This document shows, piece after piece, positions 17,259 to 28,370 of a stretch of 64,000 nucleotides of DNA. Origin of the DNA: Adiantum capillus-veneris. Its lineage: Eukaryota > Streptophyta > Polypodiopsida > Polypodiales > Pteridaceae. The stretch lies in assembly GCA_014529385.2 (NCBI GenBank), contig CM043971.1, positions 29,467,709 through 29,531,708 on the forward strand, in the 5' to 3' direction. Position numbers and translations under genes: made by a program. A model generated the notes under the pieces. That model ran no database searches and was not told the origin of the DNA. It was given only the letters and a program-made list of their open reading frames with translations. Numbering within the stretch: position 1 is the stretch's first letter; the number at the start of each line of letters is the position of its first letter.

Positions 17259-17396
17259 CTGTTCATGAAAAATAACATCACTTCGTGGGATAAGTGGCAC
17301 ATCCTCATTCATCGGGGCCTTTTGTTTGCCTTTACCATCACTGGTTCCGGATTCATGATCGTGTGAGCCACCATAGCGAGTTCTCTTGGGTGCCAT
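17259..17396 (-). CDS. Possible first exon (46 codons) with splice donor
   Basis: ATG at 17394-17396 opens MAPKRTRYGGSHDHESGTSD and continues to HEQ, where CAG|GTAGGA (17261-17253) makes a good plant splice donor. Unspliced, the frame stops at TAA 17223-17225. The peptide is basic and polar at the start, with a KGKQK cluster. It could begin a host gene or a retroelement ORF running left; no second exon was recognised. Confidence 0.3.
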
Positions 17397-17399
17397 TCC

Positions 17400-18149
17400 C
17401 ACTACTAGATACTTGACTTAATTTGAAAATTTGTAAGCTAAAGTATAAGAATACAATGGAAGTAGGGTAAATGATTATAAGTATTTTGATTCCAGAACAT
17501 ATATGATTACTCTACACATCAACTCAAAACATATGCTTGCTTGATCCTATCGTAATCTTATGATACCACGCGTCATAACTCATACACTAATCACATGATT
17601 AATTACTTATATATACTTGCAATAATAATCCTTCATTTTAGTTGGACCATATCTTGAATATAATTAGCTAATTCATGCAAGCATCTAGGTTACATTGATG
17701 GAGAATTATGCATGCAATCACCGCAATTGATTATACAAGCATCTATGTTACATTGATGAAGAATTGTGCATGCAATCATCACAATTGTGCAATCGAGTAA
17801 TGAGACCTTCATTACTTTGTAATGTAGAGAATTTACCATAAAATAGGTATAATGATGGTTGATCTCCGATTGAGGATAGGTAAATAAGAGTATAGCATTT
17901 GATAATAGAGTAGAAATTGAAAAAGATTCGAATTGAATGGTAATATGATAGCAATTGGAAAGGATTCCAATTAAATGATAATATATGGAAGCAATTGGAA
18001 AGGATTCCAATTGAGAGTAGAGATTGATAATAGCTTAATTTAACAATAGATTTACATTATCCAAATGTACTTTGGAGTTATTGATCTCTCAAAGCCTTGT
18101 TGAAGCTTCACCAACTACGCGAGTAGCCACAGCAGCAGAGTCTCCCTAT
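17400..18149. other. AT-rich non-coding stretch with local duplications
   Basis: No gene seen. A 58-bp tandem duplication lies at 17678-17735 / 17736-17793, and GCAATTGGAAAGGATTCCAATT occurs twice near 17950 and 17992. Confidence 0.5.
17678..17793. repeat. 58-bp tandem duplication
   Basis: Two imperfect copies beginning CAAGCATCTA(G/T)GTTACATTG; differences are mainly single bases. Confidence 0.75.
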
Positions 18150-18421
18150 CACCAATGTGTGTTCAAGTGTGTGAAAAATTGGGTGTGAATGCCCTTTATA
18201 TAGGGTTTGGAGGTTCCTTGTTGCCTGATTCAGCCCCATACCTCCCTAGCTCGTCCCCTCTTGCTAAAATAAAGAGTAGAGGTGTCACCAATGTGTGTTC
18301 AAGTGTGTGAAAAATTGGGTGTGAATGCCCTTTATATAGGGTTTGGAGGTTCCTTGTTGCCCAATTCAGCCCCATACCTCCCTAGCTCGCCACCTCTTGC
18401 TAAAATAAAGAGTAGAGGTGT
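18150..18421. repeat. 136-bp tandem duplication
   Basis: Two nearly identical copies (18150-18285 and 18286-18421), each with a TTTATATAGGG TATA-like motif. Only a handful of bases differ, so the duplication is recent. Confidence 0.9.
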
Positions 18422-18544
18422 CACAAGCTCCTACTTAGCCATTAGATATGTCCCTCTTTACCCTTTTGGGTGATACACCTCATGTAGTGCCCCCATGCTC
18501 ATAGTCAATTATTCTATAAGAGATGGCTCCATGGATATGGGTCA

Positions 18545-18645
18545 TTTATGGGCATACATGGACATACATACACATCACATACATGCACATGCACATGCAC
18601 ATCACATACATGCACATGCACATACATACCCATGCACATGCATAC
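18545..18645. repeat. CATGCA/CATACA microsatellite
   Basis: Interrupted array of CATACA, CATGCA and CATCACA units over about 100 bp. Confidence 0.85.
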
Positions 18646-18799
18646 CTTAGACTTAGGAATTAATTTATTAACACTATGATGAAAATTAATTGTCTAGGGT
18701 GAGCTTGGCTTACCAGAATTTAATTCTGAAACTTGTTGTTAAAAAGACAATCTTGAGGATGATAATCTAAGGTGTTGGATGCACACACCTGATGACAAA

Positions 18800-19072
18800 C
18801 AACTATTTTTATGGAAATTTAGGACGGGTAGATTTTGACGAGACAGTCGCGTCTAGGTGGATGTAAGCACCTCAAAACTTTATATTTTTGGACGAAAATG
18901 ACGAAAAAGTAAAAATTTGATTTTTGAAAATCTTACAACAACACATTTATCATTATCTCATCAGAGGTGGAAAAAATGTCAAAAACAGTAACTTTTTGTA
19001 TATGGCTAGAATGGCCTGATATGTATTCCTTTACATGGGAATCCCATCTCCAAGGGTGACAGAGACCTTACA
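18800..19072 (-). repeat. 3' LTR edge of a chromovirus remnant (left limit unknown)
   Basis: On the sense strand the LTR would begin TGTAAGGTCTCTGTC at 19072, directly after the purine tract CAAGTTGGGGAGAA (19073-19086) that ends the chromodomain ORF. The far end of the LTR was not identified and no second copy is in the window. Confidence 0.4.
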
Positions 19073-19089
19073 TTCTCCCCAACTTGAAG

Positions 19090-19225
19090 AATTAAGATGT
19101 CCTCATCTCAAAGGTAAGTCTGGATGATTTTTAAGGAGAGTTATTTTGTCTTCCCACGTTGCATCTTCTTTAGAGAAATATTTCCATTTGACAATGTGTT
19201 CGATGATGCTACTGATCCTAAGCTT
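19090..19225 (-). pseudogene. Chromodomain remnant of a Ty3/gypsy chromovirus
   Basis: The frame reads IEHIVKWKYFSKEDATWED, then LLKNHPDL, the C-terminal part of an integrase chromodomain (VKW...ATWE...). It is followed by a stop, a polypurine tract and a probable LTR start. All of protease, RT, RNase H and integrase is missing between it and gag. Chromodomains target chromovirus integration to marked chromatin (family knowledge). Confidence 0.65.
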
Positions 19226-19409
19226 CTTTCTCAAGCTTCAAGGGTGCAAAATTACTCTCTCATTAGCTAGGTCTCCTACTGTTGGCTCTTCCATAATAAT
19301 GGCATGAGTTTGGGCCATCGCTCCTCTTCCACATCCTCTTCCTGTGTTCCTTCCTCCACGACGAACAAGTTGGCCTCTACCATTTGGTGCTACAGGAATT
19401 GAATTTGCA

Positions 19410-20130
19410 ATAGTTGCTACACTTCTTCTAGGACACCTGTTCCTATAGTGTCCTATCTCATTACACTCATAACAACGAACATCAGGATGCTCAAGTTGAG
19501 TTGTTGAAGTTGCGGCTACTACAAGGCGAGGTTGATAAGTTTGATTAGCAGGTCTAGGGCTCCAATTGTTGGGCTTGCCCCTTTGATTTCTAAAGGTTCT
19601 CTCCCCTGATTCGTGGTCATTTCTTTAGCCAGAGGTGTTGCCCTTAAGAGAGTGTCCTGAAGTGATGTGGGTCTCATTGCTTTAAGATGGGTATCCAAGG
19701 GATGATTCAATCCTTGACAAAATCGTGCTACCTGTTGCTCAATGGACATTTTTGGGGAATATCTTCGCAAGGTTACAAATTTGAGGTAGTACTCTCCCAC
19801 TGATAAGGATAGCTGTTTTAGAGCAAAGAACTCATTCATTTTGGCATCTCGATGAGCGGGTGAAAGATATCGTGTTGTAATCACTTCTTTTATATCCTCC
19901 CAAGATTGAGAAGACCCTGAAACACCCAAGTCCTTGCTATGTTGTTTCCACCATATTTTTGCCTCGCCAGTAAGAAGAAACATTGCAGGCATAGTTTAAT
20001 TTACAGGTTGGGTCCCTGCAGCTTCGAAATAGTCTTCCATTGCCTCCATCTAGGCTTCAACATCGCGCTCAACATGGGTTCCATCACCTCTGAATGTGGG
20101 TGGTCGAGCGCTTTTCAGGTTTTTTCTCCT
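19410..20130 (-). pseudogene. Chromovirus gag remnant
   Basis: 157 open codons at 19519-19992 form a retrotransposon gag domain (LLTGEAKIWWKQHSKDLG ... QSWEDIKEVITTRYLSPAHR ... NEFFALKQLSLSVGEYYLKF). Upstream residues PTFRGDGTHVERDVEA are interrupted by two in-frame stops. A frameshift downstream leads to the zinc knuckle CYECNEIGHYRNRC at 19434-19475. The product would be the particle protein; it is not functional here. Confidence 0.8.
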
Positions 20131-20189
20131 CTATGGCCGTGTATAAAGCATTTGATGATACCTATGCATGTCGATGGTTTGATTTGAGA

Positions 20190-21882
20190 CTTAACGCAAT
20201 ATCAAGTGCTTTAATAACATCCAATCTTATTGTTGTGTTTGTAGTGTGACTCTCTATGGTCTTCATGGCACATATAAGAGGTATGAATCTACCTATTTTA
20301 TTTCACATAGTGGATGACTTTTCCAAACCTTAAGGACTCAACCTTTTGGTTTATTTATACGACACCACATACCTCGGTTGGATTTTTCCATGTCACCTTG
20401 GGGAGAAGCATGGAGAGGGCCGCTTTTGAGGAGTCAAAGTGTTTTGGCTTGTTTTATGGAACTATTATGCAGGCATTGAAGTGGAGGCCTTGAGTTTGAT
20501 TTTGGTACCAAACCCATCCTGACAATCTCGTTTGGCTACTAGTCATGCTTGCGCATCCATAGACCTAGATGAGTGGTTGATTTCGTTTTCATATGCACCC
20601 TTTGATCTGATTGAGAAAGCCACCTAGGGAGGAGGCTTCCAATTCCTAGGATGTGGATGAAGAGGTGGAAATGACTACAAGCATCAACCGGTATGATGAC
20701 TAGTGAGGCTTCACCTCTTGTTATGGCATGATTGTTTTTTGGTTTCTATGCATACTTTGGCTTGTTGGATGCTACTTGTTGATGGGCATAATATTTCAAT
20801 TTGACTATTTAGATTTTATTAAGGTTATGTGTAGCTAATATCTTTATGTCGTGGGTTTCTTTTGACGTTTTGTTTTAGAATTCATGAAAGTGGCAAGGTT
20901 TTTGGGATCTGACATGTGTTGCAATTATCCCATGGAGGATCGACACTGTAAACATAATATGTTCAGTGACAATGAATATAAATCTAACTAGTCATTTTTG
21001 TTGTAACATAAAAGGACTATGCCGTCACCATGTTTTGCAATGTAATAGGAACATGCATTTACCGCCGAAAGCTTTACATGGCTCTTTTGTGATAATATAC
21101 ATACGAGTTTATTTTTTTAAAATTAGGTTTCACTTTTTAATGAGCTAAAGTATTAAAAAGTTTGAGTCTATGCATTGCTCTTGTGGACTTTGCATGGAAT
21201 CATGTCACTCGCACACGCGCGCGCGCGTGTGTGTGTTCACTCGATTTTACCTTGCTCAAAAAATTTTGATCGCCCTTTGGTAAGACTCTTCTTTTTCCCA
21301 CCGGGGTTTTTCCCTTTGGTCATCCAGGTTTTAGACCCTAGTTGTAGAAACACTAATCATTATCCTCTTATGCATATGCCTTTGTAGATCATAAATTAGC
21401 AAAAAGGGACTTGCTCCCAATGCTCAATGGACAAAGAAGTAGCGTGTCTGAGGGGGCTTTTTACAACATATGTCACATCTCACAAAGAGGAGGTCCTAAG
21501 ACTATAATGTCAATCCTAGGGAACAAGTCACTCAACTAGGACATGGATGCATGCCAAGAGGTTGTCAATATCTTGTTTGAACACAACACACTCTGTCGAA
21601 ACAGTCTGTGAGCTCTCTAGTTGCTGAAAACCTAATTTCTACTTCTCTAATTCAATCACAGACCCACATGCAAAGCCAATAGCAAATCAACTCGGATCAA
21701 TACCAAACTTGGCAAGCACATTTCTTAATAGGTCAAAAACACTTCTAAACCAACAAACCTCAAATTTTCACACTAGAAAGAAACACAATTTTCTCTAGTA
21801 GAAAAATTGCACTTTGTTGATACGATAATTGTGCGGTGTTGTGCAAAGAGATAAAATCTTGACAGTAAGAGGGTGCTAACAA
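20190..21882. other. Unassigned non-coding region
   Basis: No convincing coding sequence, LTR pair or RNA gene. An alternating CG/TG tract (ACACGCGCGCGCGTGTGTGT) lies at 21213-21236. The part 21490-21600 shares short motifs (ATAATGTCAATCC, GTTGTCAAT) with LTRs A and B, so it may contain LTR debris. Confidence 0.45.
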
Positions 21883-23770
21883 TGTTGGTTCAACCAAAGT
21901 TGGTCAAGGCTAGAAGTGGTGACAAGCAGTGCTATCACTGTGTACAAGTGCAAGACAGAGTGCTAAAGCAGGTATAAAGGTCTTAGGCAGGCAAAGGGCA
22001 ATGAGGATGTATGCTTGATGTGTTTTTTTAGGACAAAAAGGATCCAAAAGAGTCCAATCAAGATGATAGGTTGAGGTGTTGGAGGTGTTGACATAGTGCC
22101 TTGAGATGTGGTGCCTGGGGTTCCCTACATGCCGGTCCAAACAATTTTTTAAACGGAGCTCTAGAGTGAAAGACATTCCGGTTCAAAGTTGGAAGGTATT
22201 ACAGATCCTCGATGGATAGGGTAGGTGCATACAAGTGGTCAAAGTTGATGTCAATGGATAGGATTAAAGTGCTCAATTTATGGTGCATGTTGGTCTTTTT
22301 GGAGCATCAATCGGAACTCGAATATGCAAGTTATATTCAATTAAATATTTGTCGAGGCCAGCTGTGAGATACCTTGACTACCCCGGTAGGCATGAAACCT
22401 GGAGTTCTTTTAAGGTCTCCAAGGTTCTAGAGGATGATGTTCAATGTGTGGAGCCTACTAGAAGTTTTGAATAATCCATTAGAGCTACAAAGTTTGAGAT
22501 ATTGACGAGAGTAGGGCTAGACAAGTTTTTCTCGTTTTCATGACCTCAGTTGCTGTCTTGGGATGGTCAAAATGAAGCAAGGATTGGGTGATTCGGATCC
22601 AAGGATGCAAGCTTTAGACATGGCTTTGTGGTTCAAGCATCGTATTCCTAGGCACAAAATTTCAATGCATGAAAGTTGGGGTGGAAAAGAGGTTTTTTAT
22701 ATGCCAAACAACTACAAATTTCAGAGGCTCTAGAGTTTTGGATTGCCGTGGTGCTCCCACGTGGAGACCGAATAAACCCACATACAAAAAGGGGTCCTGG
22801 GAGTGTGGGGTTTATAGTCTATAGCATGGACCTCTTGATGTGCATAAGGAGAAAAAGGGAGCTCGTTCTCCTCTCATGAAGCTATGGCGAGCGCCATTAG
22901 TGCTACGTAGGCGATGCCTTGATGTGGTTTTGCAATGGCGCGGTGGTTTTGAGTGATAGCGAGCATGGACACCTTCGGATGGTGATTTGTGGAAGGTGAG
23001 GACATGGCATTTGCGACATTAGGCCTCTATTCATAGGCAAGGTCCCCCTTCTAAATTGAAGATGGAGAAGCACTAGCACTAGCACTAGTGTCCTCCTTCA
23101 CGAGCTTGATGAGAATGAGAGAATGAGGGATAAAGTCAACTAAGAGTTCCCAAGACCTTAAAAAAATTGCCAAATTAAGCGCCGAAAAGGGCCAATGAGG
23201 AGACAATTTCTAAAAATGGGTAGGAGCCTCTACAAAACAAACTTTTTAAATAATTTTTGGGGTTTTTTTTTGTTTTGTGTGGAGTCCAATTTATTTGTGA
23301 GACCTCAAGGAGGTGTTTTTTTTTGTCGAGCCAGTCATAATTTTGGTGCTCGCATTGATGTAAAGGTATTTTTATCAAGTTCAAGTAGTGCATTGCCCCA
23401 TTTTTTGTGCCAATTCTCCCCTTCCCCCTTCTCTTTCTCCTACTCTTTTCTTGTGCCCCATTGTTGGCAATGTGGAGGTGTGTGCCCCCCCCCCAACCCC
23501 AATCAGCGATTGCTATGTGTGGAGAGAGTGAGTGAGAGCGTTGGTGTGTGTGCTAAGAGCGTCACGATGTATAGCGGTGGTGTGTGAGTGCAACTTGGTG
23601 ATATTGACAAGCTTGTGTGCATTTGTTTGTGTGCAAGCAATGGTTTGCGAGTGTGAATTGATTGTTTTGAATGTGTTTCTTAGAGGATGGGGGTGCTATG
23701 AATGCCCTGAGATATAGAGAGGCCTTGTGTTGTGTGCTGGGTGTGTTTCCCCATTCTCCCTCTCCAACGT
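21883..23770 (+). repeat. LTR-like dispersed repeat, copy 1
   Basis: Starts TGTTGGTTCAACCAAAGTTGGTCA-like sequence and ends CTCTCCAACG. Many blocks align with 49129-51767: the first 600 bp (AAACGGAGCTCTAGAGTGAAAG), a TATA-like region near 22807 and the last 70 bp (ATAGAGAGGCCTTGTGTTGT). It has the look of a solo LTR with TGTTGG/CCAACG ends. No PBS or PPT was seen next to it. No coding capacity is credible. Confidence 0.55.
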
Positions 23771-25189
23771 ACAAAGAAAAACTTATTTGCTTATATTTTA
23801 TAATTGAACTAAGTGTTCAAAACTTTACAAAGTTTCCTTTTATACTCTGGCTAAGGGTCTTAGATGTACAAAGGCTATCTCTACTCTAGCTAATGAGTGA
23901 ACTTGTCTAGAAAAATGTGTATATGTTCATACAAATTGGAAGCTCAAATCCATAGATAGAAAGTGAGACAAAATATAATGGCTTTTGATGGGAAAGTTAC
24001 ATTCAACTTTGTGTTACAAAGGTTCAAAATACCTCTTGAGCATCTTCTTTTTTTTGTTGGAATCTTCCAACAACAGACGTCATCCCTGGCATGAGTCAAT
24101 GTCTGAAATTAAGGAGTCTTTTGTCAAGCTCTCTTTGACTCCTTGATGGAAGTGAAAGTCAACAAAAACTCCATATTTTTTCTTGTTGCTCCACTACTTG
24201 GATATCCTTTTGTGTTGCTCTGCATATCTCTTGTATAACCATCACATCACCATAGCATTTTTAGCAAATTTTAAGAGCTATTCTTGTAGTTTCCATGCCT
24301 TTATGCATCCGTTTAGCTTGTTGATTCTCTCGCTGTCTTAAAATGACTATATATTCATGCAAAATGCACAAAAACTTGAAGAATTCTTATTCATGAAAGA
24401 TTATGAAAAAATCATGAGTTTTTCCATTCACCATGGATATTGACTTTTTTCTGGATTTTGACCTTATGATGTTGTTAAACACTGTGACATTAGGCTATGG
24501 TGACGTTTGAATAACTAGCTTTGATGAAACAACGGTTTTCAATATTGGCTACACCCACGTTGGGATTGTATTCACAATGGATATGAGCTTTTTGAGCTTT
24601 GGCTGTACAAGATTGTTCCAGGGACTCATGTCAAGCTTGCTTATCAAGTCAAAAAAGTGGATAGTCTTGTTTTCATGTATGAAGGGGAAAAAATACGATT
24701 TCTTCCTCACTTTAAATTTAGCTCTAATTGAATTCCAGCTTTGTGGGCATGTTTCCCATTATATTTAAAGGATGCTGAACCATTTGTACCATAAATATGG
24801 CCTCCCATAGAAGATTTTTACCACTTTTGAACTGCTGGCAAGGTGAAAAAGCAAGTTATTGGCATCGAGTAAGTCAAATACATTTGGGATTTCATAGGAA
24901 TTAGTTTCTAGGTTAGGTGGAAGATTGCCTAAATCAAGATCTTCAACATGAATAAGGCAGAGAAAAAATCATGATTTTTTCCTACCTAGCACAAATATAC
25001 AATTTTTCAATTATGTGACTACTTCCACATAAACATATACTCCCTTGAGACACACTTGATGTGTCACTCCATCTATTGGATGCCATTATTGGTGCTATTA
25101 TCCATTTGTCATGGGGATGAAACTCCGACTATTGTCCTAGATTGTAGGCTAAAGCTTGACACTATGTATGATGCGGGACTTGATGTAGT
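23771..25189. other. Unassigned non-coding region
   Basis: AT-rich with no credible ORF, structural RNA or repeat boundary. Phrases such as AAAAAATCATGA recur here and near 52165. Confidence 0.5.
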
Positions 25190-25375
25190 TGTTAGAGTTT
25201 TGGCATTTCAAGTTAACTACCCAAATTGATCCCATTATGTATTTTGGTTTTTAGGTATTTATTCTACTTATTTGTCAAAGTCTTGGTAGGGCAATTTACT
25301 GAGGTGGGTATATATGTGACCCTTGCCCCCATTGTAAAATGTATCAGTTTTTGATTGCCAAGATTGATTGGTTCA

Positions 25376-25448
<73 letters not shown>

Positions 25449-25488
25449 TCCCTCTGGTCTCTATGCTTCCACACTGTCGACTTTGACA
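25190..25488 (+). repeat. 5' LTR of the copia-like element
   Basis: 299 bp, TG...CA, with TATA-like GGTATATATGTG at 25306-25317 and a (CT)n tract at 25379-25446 near its end. The right copy shares all three features. Confidence 0.88.
25379..25446. repeat. (CT)n microsatellite in LTR
   Basis: About 33 uninterrupted CT units; the right LTR has a shorter tract at 27262-27296. Confidence 0.95.
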
Positions 25489-25500
25489 TGGTATTAGAGC
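25489..25500 (+). other. Primer binding site, Met-tRNA-like
   Basis: TGGTATTAGAGC immediately after the LTR, one base different from the common plant initiator-Met site TGGTATCAGAGC. Confidence 0.85.
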
Positions 25501-25589
25501 ATTAGGCTCAGTGACCTTGGGCGAGAACAAGCACCCACTTGCAAAGAAGAAGGAGGTGTCACTACCCTAGCATTTCCTCATCTTGGTGT

Positions 25590-26045
25590 AGCATTCTAAA
25601 ACTGCAAGGAGCAAAGTCTTTTGGTTGCACAAGCTGTCTCCATTGCCGATGCAATGTTTTAAAATGCAGTCGGAAGGGGAGATCCATTGTATCAGTAGGC
25701 ATAGCATTTTGAAATGCTCATTCTCTAGATTGCATTGCTTGGCCCGACATTTTGATATGTAGATACTAGCAAGAATTGATGAGGACTCCATGCACAACGT
25801 TTTGAAATGCCTTGGTAGCTACAACTTGGAGAGGAATCTTGGTGCAACGTTTTGAAATGCCTGTAGAGGAAGCTTATGTGTATGCCCTGCTAGTCATCTC
25901 ACCAACGTTTTGAAATGCTTACAATAGAGGGGGAAAATGACGGCAACATGTGGTGCTCCAGGTGAGTGGTTTTCTACCAACATATTGAAATTCTATGCAA
26001 GTCAACGTAGAAGAGTAGCATTTTTTGCTTGCATCTTGAGATGTT
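25590..26045. repeat. Nine degenerate copies of a palindromic motif
   Basis: Variants of GCAACGTTTTGAAATGC occur at about 25590, 25651, 25703, 25746, 25795, 25844, 25902, 25979 and 26030, spaced mostly 43-61 bp. The best copies contain GCATTTTGAAATGC, a near-perfect palindrome. The sequences between copies are not obviously similar. Confidence 0.7.
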
Positions 26046-26394
26046 GATAGCAAAATTGGTACACTCCACATTGGAAATTAGTAGTGAACCTTGCACCAAT
26101 GGCATGGAGGGCAAGACCATTGAAGGTTTTTTATTCCCCATCAAGCTCATGGAGCCAAGTGCATGCATGTGGACCTTTGTTGTTCTACGACAACCAATTT
26201 TGGACCAACATCAATTATTGGCTATATGGAAAATGGATCGACCAGTTCCCACTTAGCGCCCTATGCACGGAAGAAGCTCTCAAGGAAACCATCAATTTTG
26301 TTGGCTCGAGATTGTGAGGCAAAAGCAAATGGACAAGTTCGCTAGAGGACAGAGACAAAGGTGAGCTTAACAAGACAACTGTACTAGTACTCAG

Positions 26395-26616
26395 TTGGTT
26401 GCCTTGGTACCCACGAGGATCAAGAACCATTGTTATAAATGTGACTCGATGCTTTGTTTGGCTTGGGACTTTGAAGCCAAAGACAAAAGCAAGAACTCAC
26501 AAAAAGATAAAGGAAAAGGCAAGCTGGACACATATAATGGTGATAAAGATTTAACAGAGGAGATCAACATGGAACACATGGTGGTGACCACAATAGCCAC
26601 AAAACCAGATTTCTAG
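26395..26616 (+). pseudogene. Degenerate gag zinc-knuckle remnant of the copia-like element
   Basis: HCYKCDSMLCLAWDFEAKD resembles a copia CCHC knuckle (CYKCG..GH...C) that has lost its His and last Cys, followed by the Lys-rich tail KDKSKNSQKDKGKGKLD. No other copia domains are present. Confidence 0.4.
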
Positions 26617-27060
26617 TTAGAGGGTAGTTGCTGCAGGTTCAGCTAGAGAGAGGCATGTGAGTGGTAGAGAGGGGTAAATAGTGCTCTGTATAACTAATTT
26701 GGACCCTTTTTTGGAGTTCAAGTTATTAGTGTTTGAGCCCATGGGTCAGAGTTCAAGGCACATTCATATGGTAGGGAACCAATCAAATGTATCTAAAACA
26801 CTATGGATGAGAGCACCAATCCATTGTTGTTGGTCAGATTATGGACAGGATGTGTTCCACAATTCATTATCTTGGAAGTATTTTTGGATGTGATGTGTTC
26901 ACAGTTCACAAATGGGGATTCTTGGATGTAGTGTGGTCTACAGTTCAATTCTCTACAAGCATAACCGAGGTGTGCCTAGTAGACGGATCCTCTGCTGCAG
27001 TGTCCATGGTAGCTTCTTCATCAACTCAGTCTCAGTATTTACTAGTCCACTATGAGCTCT

Positions 27061-27068
27061 AGAGAGGG
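27061..27068 (+). other. Polypurine tract of the copia-like element
   Basis: AGAGAGGG directly before the right LTR start TGTTAGAGG. Confidence 0.7.
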
Positions 27069-27259
27069 TGTTAGAGGTTTGGCATCTCAAGTGAAGTGCC
27101 CAAAGTGATCCCATTATTTATTTTGGCTTTTAGGTATTTAATTTACTTATTTGTCAAACTTTGGGTAGGGCAATTTACTGAGGTGGGTATATATGTGACC
27201 CCTTGCCCCCATTGTACAATGTATCAGTTTACTCAGTGCCAAGATTGATCAGTTCAAGA

Positions 27260-27299
<40 letters not shown>

Positions 27300-27342
27300 T
27301 TATCCCCTTGGTCTCTACGCTTTTTCATTGTTGACTTTGAGA
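27069..27342 (+). repeat. 3' LTR of the copia-like element
   Basis: 274 bp, matching the left LTR apart from scattered substitutions and a shorter CT tract. It ends GACTTTGAGA where the left copy ends GACTTTGACA. Confidence 0.88.
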
Positions 27343-27540
27343 ATAGTAGCCATGTAGAAGGTATGTAATGAAGTGTGACCCCATTCCAATGTCATTTGGA
27401 TAACTTTTAAGAACTTTTGATGCTTTCGACATCCAAGAGCCTCTTTGTTTGCATCACTTTGCATGTAGAGCTTTTGGTAAGACATCTTCACAGAATCTGG
27501 TAGCTTTGATGCCCTTAATCTGCAAGTCAATTTTGGTTCT

Positions 27541-27804
27541 CATCTGAACGAGTTATGCCCATTTTGAATCTTGACCAAACGACCTCCAATTAGACTCTTG
27601 GAAGTTCCTTTCACTTCATAGACTCTTCGTACTTGTATCCTACTTTTCTTGCAATTTTCCCTATTTTTTGGTTTTTTGTTGCAGGGAAGATCTCAAGAAA
27701 AGTAGGATACAAGTACAAAGAGTCTATGAAGTGGCAAAAACTTCAAAAAATCTAATTGGAAGTTGTTTGGTCAAGATTCAAAATGGGCCTAACTTGATCA
27801 GGTG
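27541..27804. repeat. Long inverted repeat (foldback), arms about 111 bp
   Basis: 27541-27651 is imperfectly complementary to 27694-27804, with a loop of about 42 bp. The best-paired part is CTTTTCTTG against CAAGAAAAG running outward through TACTTGTATCCTAC / GTAGGATACAAGTA and CATAGACTCTT / AAGAGTCTATG. A transcript would form a long hairpin. It may be a MITE-type foldback or a small-RNA source. Confidence 0.85.
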
Positions 27805-27859
27805 ATAAACAACAAATAGCTAGAAAATCATAGAACCTTAATGCTTCAAGAAAAACCCT

Positions 27860-27863
<4 letters not shown>

Positions 27864-27951
<88 letters not shown>
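27864..27951. repeat. (CT)n microsatellite
   Basis: About 44 uninterrupted CT units. Confidence 0.97.
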
Positions 27952-27955
<4 letters not shown>

Positions 27956-28370
27956 TTTGAATGAAGATCACTATTATGTACATAAGTACTTACATATAAG
28001 GGCTCATATTTGACGTTTCTCGATATACCTCATCTTCTCAGGTCATAAAATCAAACACTTCATTAAAAAAGCAAAATCAAATGCAAATTATAGCACTAGG
28101 TTGATAAAACAATGTCCTTTTCTCATTTGATCAATAGGTCTACATTCAGAATGCCTCCACCCCTCCTAGTTGGAGTTCTCCTAAACAAGAGTGAGCTGTT
28201 AGGGTTGTGATGTGCATGGGCATCAAAGTAGTGCCTTATGCAAGGCCTTGTAATGTGGCCCTATGTATGCATACACATTCAATACATGGAAAAATTAATA
28301 TTGTGTGAGAGGTTGGTCTTAAGCTAATTGGTTAAGGGCATTCAACGATGAGGTTAACCTCGTCCTACAT
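27952..28370. other. Unassigned stretch at the 3' end of element C
   Basis: No ORF. A block at 28155-28230 (CCACCCCTCCTAGTTGGAG) resembles 58510-58535 in element D (CCACCCCTCCTAGATGGAG), so it belongs to the region just downstream of the WVPK tail in this family. Confidence 0.5.

Larger units (their letters stand above)
25190..27342 (+). mobile_element. Small Ty1/copia-like LTR element (non-autonomous)
   Basis: LTRs at 25190-25488 and 27069-27342, TGTTAGAG starts, a Met-tRNA-type PBS right after the left LTR and a purine tract AGAGAGGG right before the right LTR. Flanks GTAGT (25185-25189) and ATAGT (27343-27347) fit a 5-bp target duplication with one mismatch. The 1.6-kb interior has only a degenerate gag-like zinc knuckle and a periodic palindromic motif, with no protease, integrase or RT, so the element depended on others for movement. 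Confidence 0.85.

Noticed and set aside
25590-26045. CRISPR-like array (repeated palindromic motif with spacers)
   Set aside because: Copies are degenerate, spacing is irregular, and it lies inside a eukaryotic LTR element with PBS and PPT.
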